Shown: positions 1-5,342 of the stretch, piece after piece
Layout: every line of letters begins with the position of its first letter
Position numbering within the stretch: the first letter of the stretch is position 1
Source: an uncultured Elusimicrobiales bacterium
GTDB taxonomy: Bacteria > Elusimicrobiota > Elusimicrobia > Elusimicrobiales > Elusimicrobiaceae
Direction of reading: 5' to 3'
Length of the DNA stretch: 5,626 nt
NCBI GenBank assembly: GCA_944322775.1
Contig: CALUQA010000155.1
Location: forward strand, 1 to 5,626
The notes under the pieces: model-generated
What the model saw: the letters and a program-made list of their open reading frames with translations, nothing else
The model's database searches: none
Told to the model about the DNA's origin: nothing
Translations under genes and position numbers: made by a program

Positions 1-92
1 CCGGTCTTGTGTTGTACTGGTTGACCAACAGCCTGATTACCTTCGGTATTCAGACCCTGGCTAATAAAAAAATCGCTAACGCGAACAAGTAA
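1..92 (+). CDS. yidC: YidC membrane protein insertase, C-terminal fragment
   Basis: Reading from base 3, the last 29 codons of a gene open to the left edge encode GLVLYWLTNSLITFGIQ followed by a short Lys/Asn-rich end and TAA. The Gly-Leu-Val-Leu-Tyr-Trp-Leu-Thr-Asn pattern is the signature of the final transmembrane helix of YidC/Oxa1/Alb3 insertases, after which the protein ends in a short cationic cytoplasmic tail. In the family, YidC inserts and folds inner-membrane proteins, alone or with SecYEG. The stop codon lies 12 bases before jag, and the jag ribosome binding site overlaps the yidC stop, so the two are very probably co-transcribed. This is the classic yidC-jag pair. Only the C-terminus is visible, so nothing can be said about the periplasmic domain. 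The adjacent Jag makes the identification fairly secure despite the short length. Confidence 0.88.
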   Translation, partial: GLVLYWLTNSLITFGIQTLANKKIANANK

Positions 93-104
93 GGAGTTTA
101 ATTT

Positions 105-1469
105 ATGCCGCATAAAGTGACAGTAGAAGCAAAAGACGTATCCCTGGCCATTGAAAAAGGTTTGAAAAAACTGGGTTTGCGCCGTGACCAGGTGGAAGTG
201 AAAATTTTGGAAAATCCGCGCAAAGGCTTTTTGGGCATCGGTGCCCGCCCGGCCGTGGTGGAATTGCGCCAAAAACGCTGGGTGTCCGACAATTTGGACG
301 CGCAAATTTATATGGACGTACCCAAAAAGAAACGCTCCAACAGCCGCGGACGCGGTGGGCGTTCTTCTTCCCGCTCCCGCAAAAATGACGATTTTGGCGT
401 GCGCGAAATCAAACGCGGCGGCCGCCGCGCTTACGGTGCCCGCCACAGCGCCGACAAAGCCCCCAAAGCCAATGAGCCGCAATTGCTGCCCAGCCAGGAA
501 ATTCAAAACGCGGTTATCCCCGAGTATTTGAAAGCCCCGCTACAGGAAGCCAAAGACTACTTGGCCAACGTGTTGGAACACATGGGCGTTAAGGTGGAAA
601 ATCTCCACGCCTGGTGGGACGAAAAACAGCACCGCATTCTGCTTACCTTTGACTGCGACCACCCGGCCATCGTCATCGGTAAAGAAGGCAAAACGCTGGA
701 ATCTTTGCAATATTTGGCCACGCTGAGCATCAGCCGTCATTTTGACAAACCCATCTCCGTCATTGCCGATACGCAAAACTATTGGCGCAAAGCCGAAGAC
801 AAAATTAATGCCGATTTGGAATACGGCATTAACCAAATCAAAAATGGTTACAGCGTCTATCGCTTCCGCCCGATGAGCGCGCAGCTGCGCCGCTATATCC
901 ACCGCGCCGCGGAAAACAACGAATTTGTCATCACCGTGTCCGAAGGGGAAGGCCAGTGGCGTAAGGTGACCTTGCGTCCCCGCCCGGCGGATCAACCCGT
1001 GCAAAAAGCCGAACCGACTGCCGAAAACGCTGCCGCAGCGCCTGCAGCCCAAGCCGAACAAACGGCTCAGCCCAGCTGCGCTTGCCAGACGGCTCCCGCG
1101 GCGGAAAATCAGCCGCAGACGGCCCCTGCCGCCAACGTGCAAGCCCCGGCTGCCGAAACGGCCAACACGCAAGAAGCCCAGCCTGCCTGCGCCTGCCAGA
1201 GCGTGACGGAACCGGCCCCGGCTCAGCCCGCCTGCACCTGCCAAACGGCAGAAAATCAGGCCCCTGCGCAAACGGCCTCCGCCTGTGAGCAAGCCGCCCC
1301 GCGCGCTTGCCAGCCGGCCCCTGCGGCGGAAAATCAGCCGCAAACGGCCCCGGCTCGGCCCGCCTGCAGCTGCCAAACGGCGGAAAATCAGGCCCCTGCG
1401 CAAGAGCAACCTAAAGACGGTGCCTGCGGCCCGCTTTTTGACGCGGCCCACAACGAAGAGCACAAATAA
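105..1469 (+). CDS. jag: Jag/KhpB RNA-binding protein with unusual Cys-rich C-terminal tail
   Basis: A 454-residue protein of the Jag (KhpB/EloR) family, cytoplasmic RNA-binding proteins encoded beside yidC that in some Gram-positives affect cell elongation and division. Domains in order: Jag-N about 1-55, with the typical KGFLGIGARPAVVEL stretch; a basic linker 74-113 rich in Arg, Gly, Ser and Lys; a type-II KH domain about 140-213, with the IGKEGKTLESLQYL GxxG loop at 191-204; and an R3H domain about 225-293, with the RxxxH motif as RRYIH at 262-266 and the following SEGEGQWRKV. The start is fixed by AAGGAG at 91-96, 8 bases upstream, and by the Jag-N homology starting at residue 1. The conserved part ends near residue 293. 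Residues 294-454 form an extra low-complexity tail of Ala, Pro, Gln, Thr and Glu with eleven Cys (325, 327, 362, 364, 377, 379, 394, 402, 421, 423, 441). I know no function for such a tail. An intrinsic terminator follows 10 bases after the stop. Confidence 0.95.
   Translation: MPHKVTVEAKDVSLAIEKGLKKLGLRRDQVEVKILENPRKGFLGIGARPAVVELRQKRWVSDNLDAQIYMDVPKKKRSNSRGRGGRSSSRSRKNDDFGVREIKRGGRRAYGARHSADKAPKANEPQLLPSQEIQNAVIPEYLKAPLQEAKDYLANVLEHMGVKVENLHAWWDEKQHRILLTFDCDHPAIVIGKEGKTLESLQYLATLSISRHFDKPISVIADTQNYWRKAEDKINADLEYGINQIKNGYSVYRFRPMSAQLRRYIHRAAENNEFVITVSEGEGQWRKVTLRPRPADQPVQKAEPTAENAAAAPAAQAEQTAQPSCACQTAPAAENQPQTAPAANVQAPAAETANTQEAQPACACQSVTEPAPAQPACTCQTAENQAPAQTASACEQAAPRACQPAPAAENQPQTAPARPACSCQTAENQAPAQEQPKDGACGPLFDAAHNEEHK
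1098..1351 (+). repeat. Direct repeat A in the jag tail (29 bp, two copies)
   Basis: Copy 1 is at 1098-1126 and copy 2 at 1323-1351, exactly 225 bases (75 codons) apart and in the same reading frame. They differ at a single base, the synonymous Gln codon CAG/CAA. Both encode the peptide AAENQPQTAP. The repeat lies wholly inside the coding sequence of the Cys-rich tail of Jag. Confidence 0.85.
1213..1403 (+). repeat. Direct repeat B in the jag tail (59 bp, two copies)
   Basis: Copy 1 is at 1213-1271 and copy 2 at 1345-1403, offset by 132 bases (44 codons), with three mismatches (1225/1357, 1237/1369 and 1250/1382). Each copy encodes the module PA-CxC-QTAENQAPAQ. The first mismatch changes Gln to Arg, the second Thr to Ser, and the third is silent. 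Copy 2 begins inside the end of direct repeat A, so the tail seems to have grown by nested in-frame duplications. Confidence 0.85.
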
Positions 1470-1479
1470 TCTTTACGTT

Positions 1480-1508
1480 AAAAACCCCGCTTTACGGCGG
1501 GGTTTTTT
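1480..1508 (+). terminator. Intrinsic terminator after jag
   Basis: An A tract followed by CCCCGC (1485-1490), a six-base loop TTTACG and GCGGGG (1497-1502), then six T. The stem extends through A:T pairs to about 11 base pairs. It starts 10 bases after the jag stop codon and should end the yidC-jag transcript, separating jag from the downstream genes. The left A tract gives a U run on the other strand as well, but no - strand gene ends here. Confidence 0.9.
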
Positions 1509-1550
1509 ATGCCCTTTTGCGCCGGTGCAAGGCGTTTGGTGCGGGGCATT

Positions 1551-1580
1551 TTCGTGGCGTTTTGCCTTTTATGCTAAAAT
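1551..1580 (+). promoter_or_regulatory. Predicted sigma70-type promoter with extended -10
   Basis: TGCTAAAAT at 1572-1580 is an extended -10 element (TGn plus TAAAAT). The -35 side is poor: TTCGTG at 1551-1556 with an 18-base spacer is the best match, which is common for extended -10 promoters. Transcription would start near 1587, immediately before the ribosome binding site of the gene at 1600. The preceding terminator makes a promoter here necessary. Confidence 0.6.
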
Positions 1581-1588
1581 ACAAACAA

Positions 1589-1594
1589 GAGGGG
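1589..1594 (+). promoter_or_regulatory. Ribosome binding site fixing the start at 1600
   Basis: GAGGGG lies 5 bases before ATG 1600. It sets this ATG as the start, and the signal peptide begins exactly there. An in-frame open stretch reaches back to 1285, but that extension lies inside jag in another frame and crosses the jag terminator and this promoter. Confidence 0.75.
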
Positions 1595-1599
1595 AAAAT

Positions 1600-2586
1600 A
1601 TGAAAAAACTTTTCTTTTTACTGCTGGCTTTTGTATGTTTGCCTGCGGCCTTGTTTGCCCAAAGCCGCACCGGGGAAATTTATACCGATAAACTGTGGAT
1701 ACAGTACGTCGGTCCTAACCCGCAGGAAGGCTTTTCAAACGGGTATTTTTTGGCCGTGCCGCGCGGCCTGGAACGGGATAAAAAATATTTTATTTTAGCC
1801 GAAGCCGACCCCGGGCTTTTTAAAATTACCGGCGGGCGGGCAGACCAAACGGCGGGTGCTTTGGGTTTTTTGCAGGCCTATCCGCTGCTTGAAACGCTGC
1901 AAACGCCGGTGCTGATGCCCGTGTTTTCCCACGTGCCTTCGGCCCCCGGCTTGCGTCCCGGCTCTTTAAACCGCGAAATTATGCAGTTGCAGGAAGGCTC
2001 TTTAAAGCGGCCCGATTTGCAGTTTCAGGCCATGCTTAAAGACGCGCGCAAACGCCTTAAAAAAGAGGGGATTAAAACGTACAAAAAAATTTGGCTAAAC
2101 GGTTTCGGCCCGTCGGGCGATTTTTGCATGCGCTTTACTTTTCTGCACCCCAAAGCCGTGCAGGCCGCAGTGTGCGGCGGCACGGATGCCTTGGCCCCCT
2201 TGCCGCAGGAAAGCTGGGAAGGCCACACGCTGGCCTATCCGCTGGGCACGGCCCGGGTGAAAGAATGGACGGGCAAAAAATTTGATTTTAAAAATTGGAA
2301 GCGCGTGCCGCAATTTTATTATGTGGGCGCCAAAGACCAAAGTTTTGCCCTGGCCACCGACGCTTATTTGGGCAAGCAGGACGCGCAGGAAGCGCTTGAA
2401 CTGTTTGGCCTGGGCCTCAACGAACGCTGGAGCAACGTAATAAATGCCCTTCGTCAAAGCGGGGCACTGATACAAACCCAATGGTACTACGGCAAAGTCT
2501 ACGAGCCTGCCTGGGCCGACGCGGCCGCCTTTTTTAAGGCCAACAGCGGCAAGCGGTTTGTGCCCACCATGCCCAAAGAACATTAA
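1600..2586 (+). CDS. Predicted secreted alpha/beta-hydrolase-like protein
   Basis: A 328-residue protein. Residues 1-20 form a Sec signal peptide (Lys-Lys, a Leu/Phe-rich core, likely cleavage after LFA at 20, before Gln-Ser). Cys13 lies in the hydrophobic core but is not in a lipobox. The mature part resembles alpha/beta hydrolases of the esterase/depolymerase type: a strand and nucleophile-elbow-like motif WLNGFGPSGDF at 165-175 with Ser172 as candidate nucleophile, followed by RFTFLHPKAVQAAVCGG (178-194), as usually seen after that elbow. VPQFYYVGAKDQ at 236-247 looks like the strand bearing the acid residue, candidate Asp246. The expected catalytic His after the last strand (about 296-304, QWYYGKVYE) is absent, so activity is uncertain. 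The gene has its own promoter and terminator and converges on the next gene. The family is assigned by motif resemblance only, and the substrate is unknown. Periplasmic or extracellular location is inferred from the signal peptide. Confidence 0.7.
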   Translation: MKKLFFLLLAFVCLPAALFAQSRTGEIYTDKLWIQYVGPNPQEGFSNGYFLAVPRGLERDKKYFILAEADPGLFKITGGRADQTAGALGFLQAYPLLETLQTPVLMPVFSHVPSAPGLRPGSLNREIMQLQEGSLKRPDLQFQAMLKDARKRLKKEGIKTYKKIWLNGFGPSGDFCMRFTFLHPKAVQAAVCGGTDALAPLPQESWEGHTLAYPLGTARVKEWTGKKFDFKNWKRVPQFYYVGAKDQSFALATDAYLGKQDAQEALELFGLGLNERWSNVINALRQSGALIQTQWYYGKVYEPAWADAAAFFKANSGKRFVPTMPKEH

Positions 2587-2600
2587 TTTTTGCCTTACTC

Positions 2601-2630
2601 AAAAGCCCTCTCTTGGCAGAGGGCTTTTTT
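2601..2630 (+). terminator. Intrinsic terminator of the hydrolase-like gene
   Basis: AAAAGCCCTCT (2601-2611), a six-base loop, then AGAGGGC (2618-2624) and six T. It starts 14 bases after the stop at 2586. The matching A tract on the left means it could also work weakly on the - strand, for transcripts that read past the opposing gene. Confidence 0.9.
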
Positions 2631-2782
2631 GTTTTGTGTCGTTTCGGCGGCGGCCGCCCAAGAGAGAAATTGGCACACGCGGCGGAGACTACTTTTATAG
2701 TCCTGAGAAAGCCGTTCTGGAGCGTCTGTTTGACGGTAAAGGCCGATGAAACATGTTGTGTGCGGCCATGTTAACAACACAT
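2631..2782. other. Unassigned gap between convergent terminators; possible small RNA
   Basis: There is no convincing coding sequence on either strand in these 152 bases. Visible elements are the palindrome GGCGGCCGCC near 2649-2658; a 5-bp hairpin GACTA/TAGTC (2687-2691 with 2698-2702); and AACATG/CATGTT (2750-2755 with 2767-2772), 11 bases apart. On the + strand, TTGGCA (2670-2675) and TATAGT (2696-2701) resemble -35 and -10 boxes but with a long 20-base spacer. A transcript from there would be about 100 bases long and end at the terminator at 2783-2814. No tRNA fold or known RNA family was recognised. Confidence 0.3.
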
Positions 2783-2814
2783 AAAAAAGCGCCCGTTTTG
2801 GCGGGCGCTTTTTA
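2783..2814 (-). terminator. Bidirectional terminator ending the ChaN-like gene
   Basis: GCGCCCG (2789-2795), a six-base loop and CGGGCGC (2802-2808), flanked by six A on the left and five T on the right. Read on the - strand it sits just after the stop codon at 2816-2818 of the ChaN-like gene and ends in a U tract. Read on the + strand it is equally good, so it can also stop rightward transcription from the convergent side. Confidence 0.88.
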
Positions 2815-2815
2815 G

Positions 2816-3865
2816 TTATTTTACAAAAGACCAATGCCGCAGCTTTTGGCAGGCCACGGAGTCCGGGTGCAGGTGGCAGGCCGTTTGTGGAAAATGCTGC
2901 ATGTCTTTAAATACGTCTGCTTTGGCCTGTGGGGTCATTTTGCTCATAGGGTTTGGATTGCCAAAATACACCACGATGTCTGCCCCCAGCACGTCTATAT
3001 ACTGGGGCGGCACTTGAATAAGCAAGTTGTCTCTTTCTTTGCCAAACAGGCAGAAAAAGCGGTACCAAACATAAACGGGCGGCGTGTTGAGGCTGCGGAA
3101 AAATTGGCACGTCATGTGTTTGTCGGCTTTTGGGTCGGGGCCGACTTCAAACAGCACCACATGGGTTTTTATGCCCTTGCGTTTAAGCAAGGTGCTTAAC
3201 GAGTTGGCCACATACTGGCTGTGCAAGGCACCGCAATGCACCACCACGCGCGCGCGGGGGTTCTGTTTAATAACTTCCATTATTTTTTTAAGCCAGGCCT
3301 GGTTGCGTGTTTTTAACCCTTCCGGGCTTAAAGCCCAAGCCGTACCGCCGGGGGTTAAAATTTTGTCCACGTCCAGCCCCACCACCTTAAGGCCCAAGTT
3401 TTCGGCCATTTGCATGGTCAGCAAAGAGCTGTTATAAGCCACAACCCGGTCGTCTATGGCTTGGCTTAAGCGGTCCAAATAAATGTTTTTGTTTTTTATT
3501 TTGTCAAAGTTGGGCTGGGCCGACTGCAACAAAAACTCCGTCGCCAGGTGCGTAATGCCCATGGAAGGCTTGCCGGCGGACTGTTTTAAAATCACGTTTA
3601 TTTCGCGGCTGATGACTTCTTTGTCGTGAATTTCGCCCAGCAGTATCACTTGGGCGTCGCCAAAAAGAGAGGTGTAGTCAAAATCTTCCGTCAGCGGACG
3701 GGTGGCAGCCAAAAGCGCCGGCTGCATTTGCGGGTCTTGCTCCCACAAATGCGCCAAGGGGAAAAAGAAATATTTATACTCTAACGTTTCCCCGCCAGCG
3801 GGTGCGGCGGCCGCCTGACATACGGCGCCCACAAGCAGCACAAGGGTTATAAAAAACTTTTTCAT
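2816..3865 (-). CDS. Predicted exported ChaN/EreA-like protein (GEIHD...GALH)
   Basis: A 349-residue protein. Residues 1 to about 21 are a Sec signal peptide (Lys-Lys, hydrophobic core, AAAAPA cleavage region near 18-23). The body carries the marks of the ChaN / erythromycin-esterase / TIKI-TraB superfamily: VILLGEIHD at 73-81, with Glu78 and His80; THLATEF at 105-111, with His106 and Glu110; VVGLDVD at 161-167; Arg187-Asn188 in TRNQAWLKKI; and ARVVVHCGALHSQY at 205-218, with His210 and His215. In known members these Glu and His residues bind metal or haem, or form the active site. ChaN binds haem and may take part in iron uptake. After about residue 250 comes a region not obvious in ChaN, ending in a Cys/His-rich segment (Cys330, His331, His333, Cys339). 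The start is set at the second in-frame ATG by its ribosome binding site. Family membership is likely, but the precise function is unknown. Confidence 0.72.
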   Translation of the reverse strand: MKKFFITLVLLVGAVCQAAAAPAGGETLEYKYFFFPLAHLWEQDPQMQPALLAATRPLTEDFDYTSLFGDAQVILLGEIHDKEVISREINVILKQSAGKPSMGITHLATEFLLQSAQPNFDKIKNKNIYLDRLSQAIDDRVVAYNSSLLTMQMAENLGLKVVGLDVDKILTPGGTAWALSPEGLKTRNQAWLKKIMEVIKQNPRARVVVHCGALHSQYVANSLSTLLKRKGIKTHVVLFEVGPDPKADKHMTCQFFRSLNTPPVYVWYRFFCLFGKERDNLLIQVPPQYIDVLGADIVVYFGNPNPMSKMTPQAKADVFKDMQHFPQTACHLHPDSVACQKLRHWSFVK

Positions 3866-3869
3866 AAAA

Positions 3870-3875
3870 CACCTC
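3870..3875 (-). promoter_or_regulatory. Ribosome binding site fixing the start at 3865
   Basis: On the - strand, GAGGTG precedes ATG 3865, with the GAGG core 6 bases away. An earlier in-frame ATG at 3877 would add only Met-Arg-Cys-Phe before the typical Met-Lys-Lys signal peptide start, overlaps this site, and lies at about the predicted transcription start. The ATG at 3865 is therefore preferred. Confidence 0.75.
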
Positions 3876-3882
3876 ATACTAT

Positions 3883-3911
3883 AGTTTAGATGAAGAAAAA
3901 ACGCCTGTCAA
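3883..3911 (-). promoter_or_regulatory. Predicted sigma70 promoter of the ChaN-like gene
   Basis: On the - strand, a perfect -35 box TTGACA (3911-3906) is followed by a 17-base spacer and TAAACT (3888-3883). An alternative -10, TATAGT at 3883-3878, is closer to consensus but gives a 22-base spacer and a start inside the ribosome binding site. The first choice puts the transcript start near 3876, about 11 bases before the start codon. Confidence 0.72.
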
Positions 3912-3963
3912 TGATATTTTTCGCGCGCGTACGAAAAGAACCCCCAAAAAACAGCTTAAAAAT

Positions 3964-3969
3964 TATAAA
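3964..3969 (+). promoter_or_regulatory. Predicted -10 element of mnmE, right at the start codon
   Basis: TATAAA (3964-3969) in an AT-rich run (about 3956-3976) ends 8 bases before the mnmE ATG. No good -35 hexamer is seen 16-18 bases upstream, where the sequence is C/A-rich. If it is used, transcription would start at about 3976-3978, giving a leaderless or nearly leaderless mRNA. mnmE needs its own promoter, because the gene before it points the other way. Confidence 0.5.
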
Positions 3970-3977
3970 ATGTAATC

Positions 3978-5336
3978 ATGCCAAGTACCATTTGCGCCCC
4001 GGCCACCGCGCAGGGGCAAAGCGCCATTGCGCTTATTCGTTTAAGCGGGCCTGACAGCCTGCCCATATTGCAAAAAATCACTGCCGCGGGCAAAACCTTT
4101 CCGCCGCGCACGCAGGTGTTTTGCCGTCTGATGGACGGCGAAACGGTGTTGGACGAAGCCCTGGTGACCTATTTCCCGGCGCCGCACAGCTATACCGGTG
4201 AGGACATTGTGGAGTTTGCCATTCACGGCTCGCCCTATATCCGCGGGCGGCTGCTGGAAGTGCTTTGCGCCGCCGGAGCGGAGCCTGCCAAACGGGGGGA
4301 ATTTTCATATCGGGCTTTTTTAAACGGAAAAATGGACTTGCTGGAAGCACAAGGCCTGTGCGATTTAATTTCTTCGGGCAATAAAGCCGCACACGATTTG
4401 GCTCTTTCTTCTTTGGACGGGCGCTTAAGCCAAAAGTTAAACGGCGTTAAAAACGCCTTGGCCGAAACGCTGGCCCAGCTGGAAGCGCGCCTGGACGACG
4501 TGGACGAAGAAATGCCCCCGCTGGACGTCCAAAAAACCGTCAACGATTTGCTGGCCCAGGCCGGCGTGCTGGCCAAACTGGCCGATACTTTTTCCGTCGG
4601 GCGCCTGATTAAAGAGGGGTTAAAAGCCGCCATTGTGGGCGCGCCCAACTGCGGCAAATCCAGCCTGCTCAACGCCTTGGTGGGGTTTGACCGCGCCATT
4701 GTGTCCGACCAAAGCGGCACCACGCGCGACACCGTGGAAGAAAGCCTGGACTTGGACGGACAGAAAATTATTTTAACCGATACCGCCGGCATACGCGAAC
4801 ACGCCCTGGACCCTGCTGAACAGGAAGGCATGAAGCGCAGCCTGCGCGCCATAGAAAAAGCCGACGTGGTGCTTTTTGTGGCGGACCTTTCGCGCGAGCT
4901 TACCCCGCAGGAAGAAGCCCTGTGGGACGACGTACAGAAGCAAAACAAGCCCGTGGTGCTGGTGCTCAACAAAACAGACAGCGCCACGCAAAACCGCTGC
5001 CCGCTGGAAGGCAAGGCGCAGTACACGGTGTATGTGTCCTGCAAAAAAGGCGAAGGGCTGGAAGAGTTAAAAAAGCAGATTTTGTCTTTTGTGGCCGCGC
5101 CGCAGGCACAGGGGGAAGACGGTGTGATGATTTCCAACCTGCGCCAATATCAGGCGGTGCTCAATGCGCAGACGGACGTGGAGTCCGCCTGTGTGCGCCT
5201 GGAGCACGGGGCTGGCCTTGAACTGTGCGCCGAGCATATACGCGGCGCGCTTAACGCGCTGAAAGATTTGGCAGGAGAAGTAACCCCCGACGATGTGCTG
5301 GGGATTATCTTCTCTAAGTTTTGTATGGGGAAGTAG
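3978..5336 (+). CDS. mnmE: MnmE, tRNA U34-modifying GTPase
   Basis: A 452-residue protein, normal length for MnmE (TrmE). With MnmG it forms the cytoplasmic complex that adds (carboxymethyl)aminomethyl groups to U34 of tRNAs reading two-codon boxes, using a folate one-carbon donor, FAD and GTP hydrolysis. The N-terminal folate-binding domain (about 1-118) has the IRLSGP (20-25) and SYTGED (71-76) motifs. A helical domain is split around the GTPase domain. GTPase motifs: G1 GAPNCGKS at 221-228 (the Asn of the K-loop is kept), G2 TTRD at 248-251, G3 DTAG at 268-271, G4 NKTD at 331-334 and a G5-like SCKKG at 354-358. Glu281 probably matches the catalytic Glu of the E. coli enzyme. The C-terminus FCMGK (448-452) keeps the essential Cys, where FCIGK is usual. 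The start is set by homology, since no Shine-Dalgarno precedes it. mnmG follows after 6 bases. Confidence 0.97.
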   Translation: MPSTICAPATAQGQSAIALIRLSGPDSLPILQKITAAGKTFPPRTQVFCRLMDGETVLDEALVTYFPAPHSYTGEDIVEFAIHGSPYIRGRLLEVLCAAGAEPAKRGEFSYRAFLNGKMDLLEAQGLCDLISSGNKAAHDLALSSLDGRLSQKLNGVKNALAETLAQLEARLDDVDEEMPPLDVQKTVNDLLAQAGVLAKLADTFSVGRLIKEGLKAAIVGAPNCGKSSLLNALVGFDRAIVSDQSGTTRDTVEESLDLDGQKIILTDTAGIREHALDPAEQEGMKRSLRAIEKADVVLFVADLSRELTPQEEALWDDVQKQNKPVVLVLNKTDSATQNRCPLEGKAQYTVYVSCKKGEGLEELKKQILSFVAAPQAQGEDGVMISNLRQYQAVLNAQTDVESACVRLEHGAGLELCAEHIRGALNALKDLAGEVTPDDVLGIIFSKFCMGK

Positions 5337-5342
5337 ACGTAA

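Noticed and set aside
1098..1403. CRISPR array or tandem noncoding repeat
   Set aside because: The repeats are only two copies each, unequal in spacing, in frame, and encode part of the Jag tail.
540..1463. Long - strand open frame (307 codons) opposite jag
   Set aside because: It mirrors the Ala/Pro/Arg-rich GC bias of the jag tail, shows no recognisable motif, and the + strand has clear Jag, KH and R3H domains.
1285..1599. Upstream in-frame extension of the hydrolase-like gene into jag
   Set aside because: It lies in a different frame inside the jag coding sequence and crosses the jag terminator and a promoter. A ribosome binding site and signal peptide mark 1600 as the start.
2631..2782. 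tRNA or known riboswitch in the convergent gap
   Set aside because: No cloverleaf, T-loop sequence or recognisable riboswitch core is visible, and no gene follows in the right direction to be controlled.
3866..3877. Earlier ATG at 3877 for the ChaN-like gene
   Set aside because: It overlaps the ribosome binding site of ATG 3865, lies at about the predicted transcript start, and adds four residues before a standard Met-Lys-Lys signal peptide.
1470..3977. Mobile element carrying the two exported-protein genes
   Set aside because: No transposase, integrase, terminal inverted repeats or target duplications could be found at the edges.
4235..5137. Long - strand open frame (300 codons) opposite mnmE
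   Set aside because: It is the Ser-rich complement of the mnmE GTPase domain, with no motif of its own.
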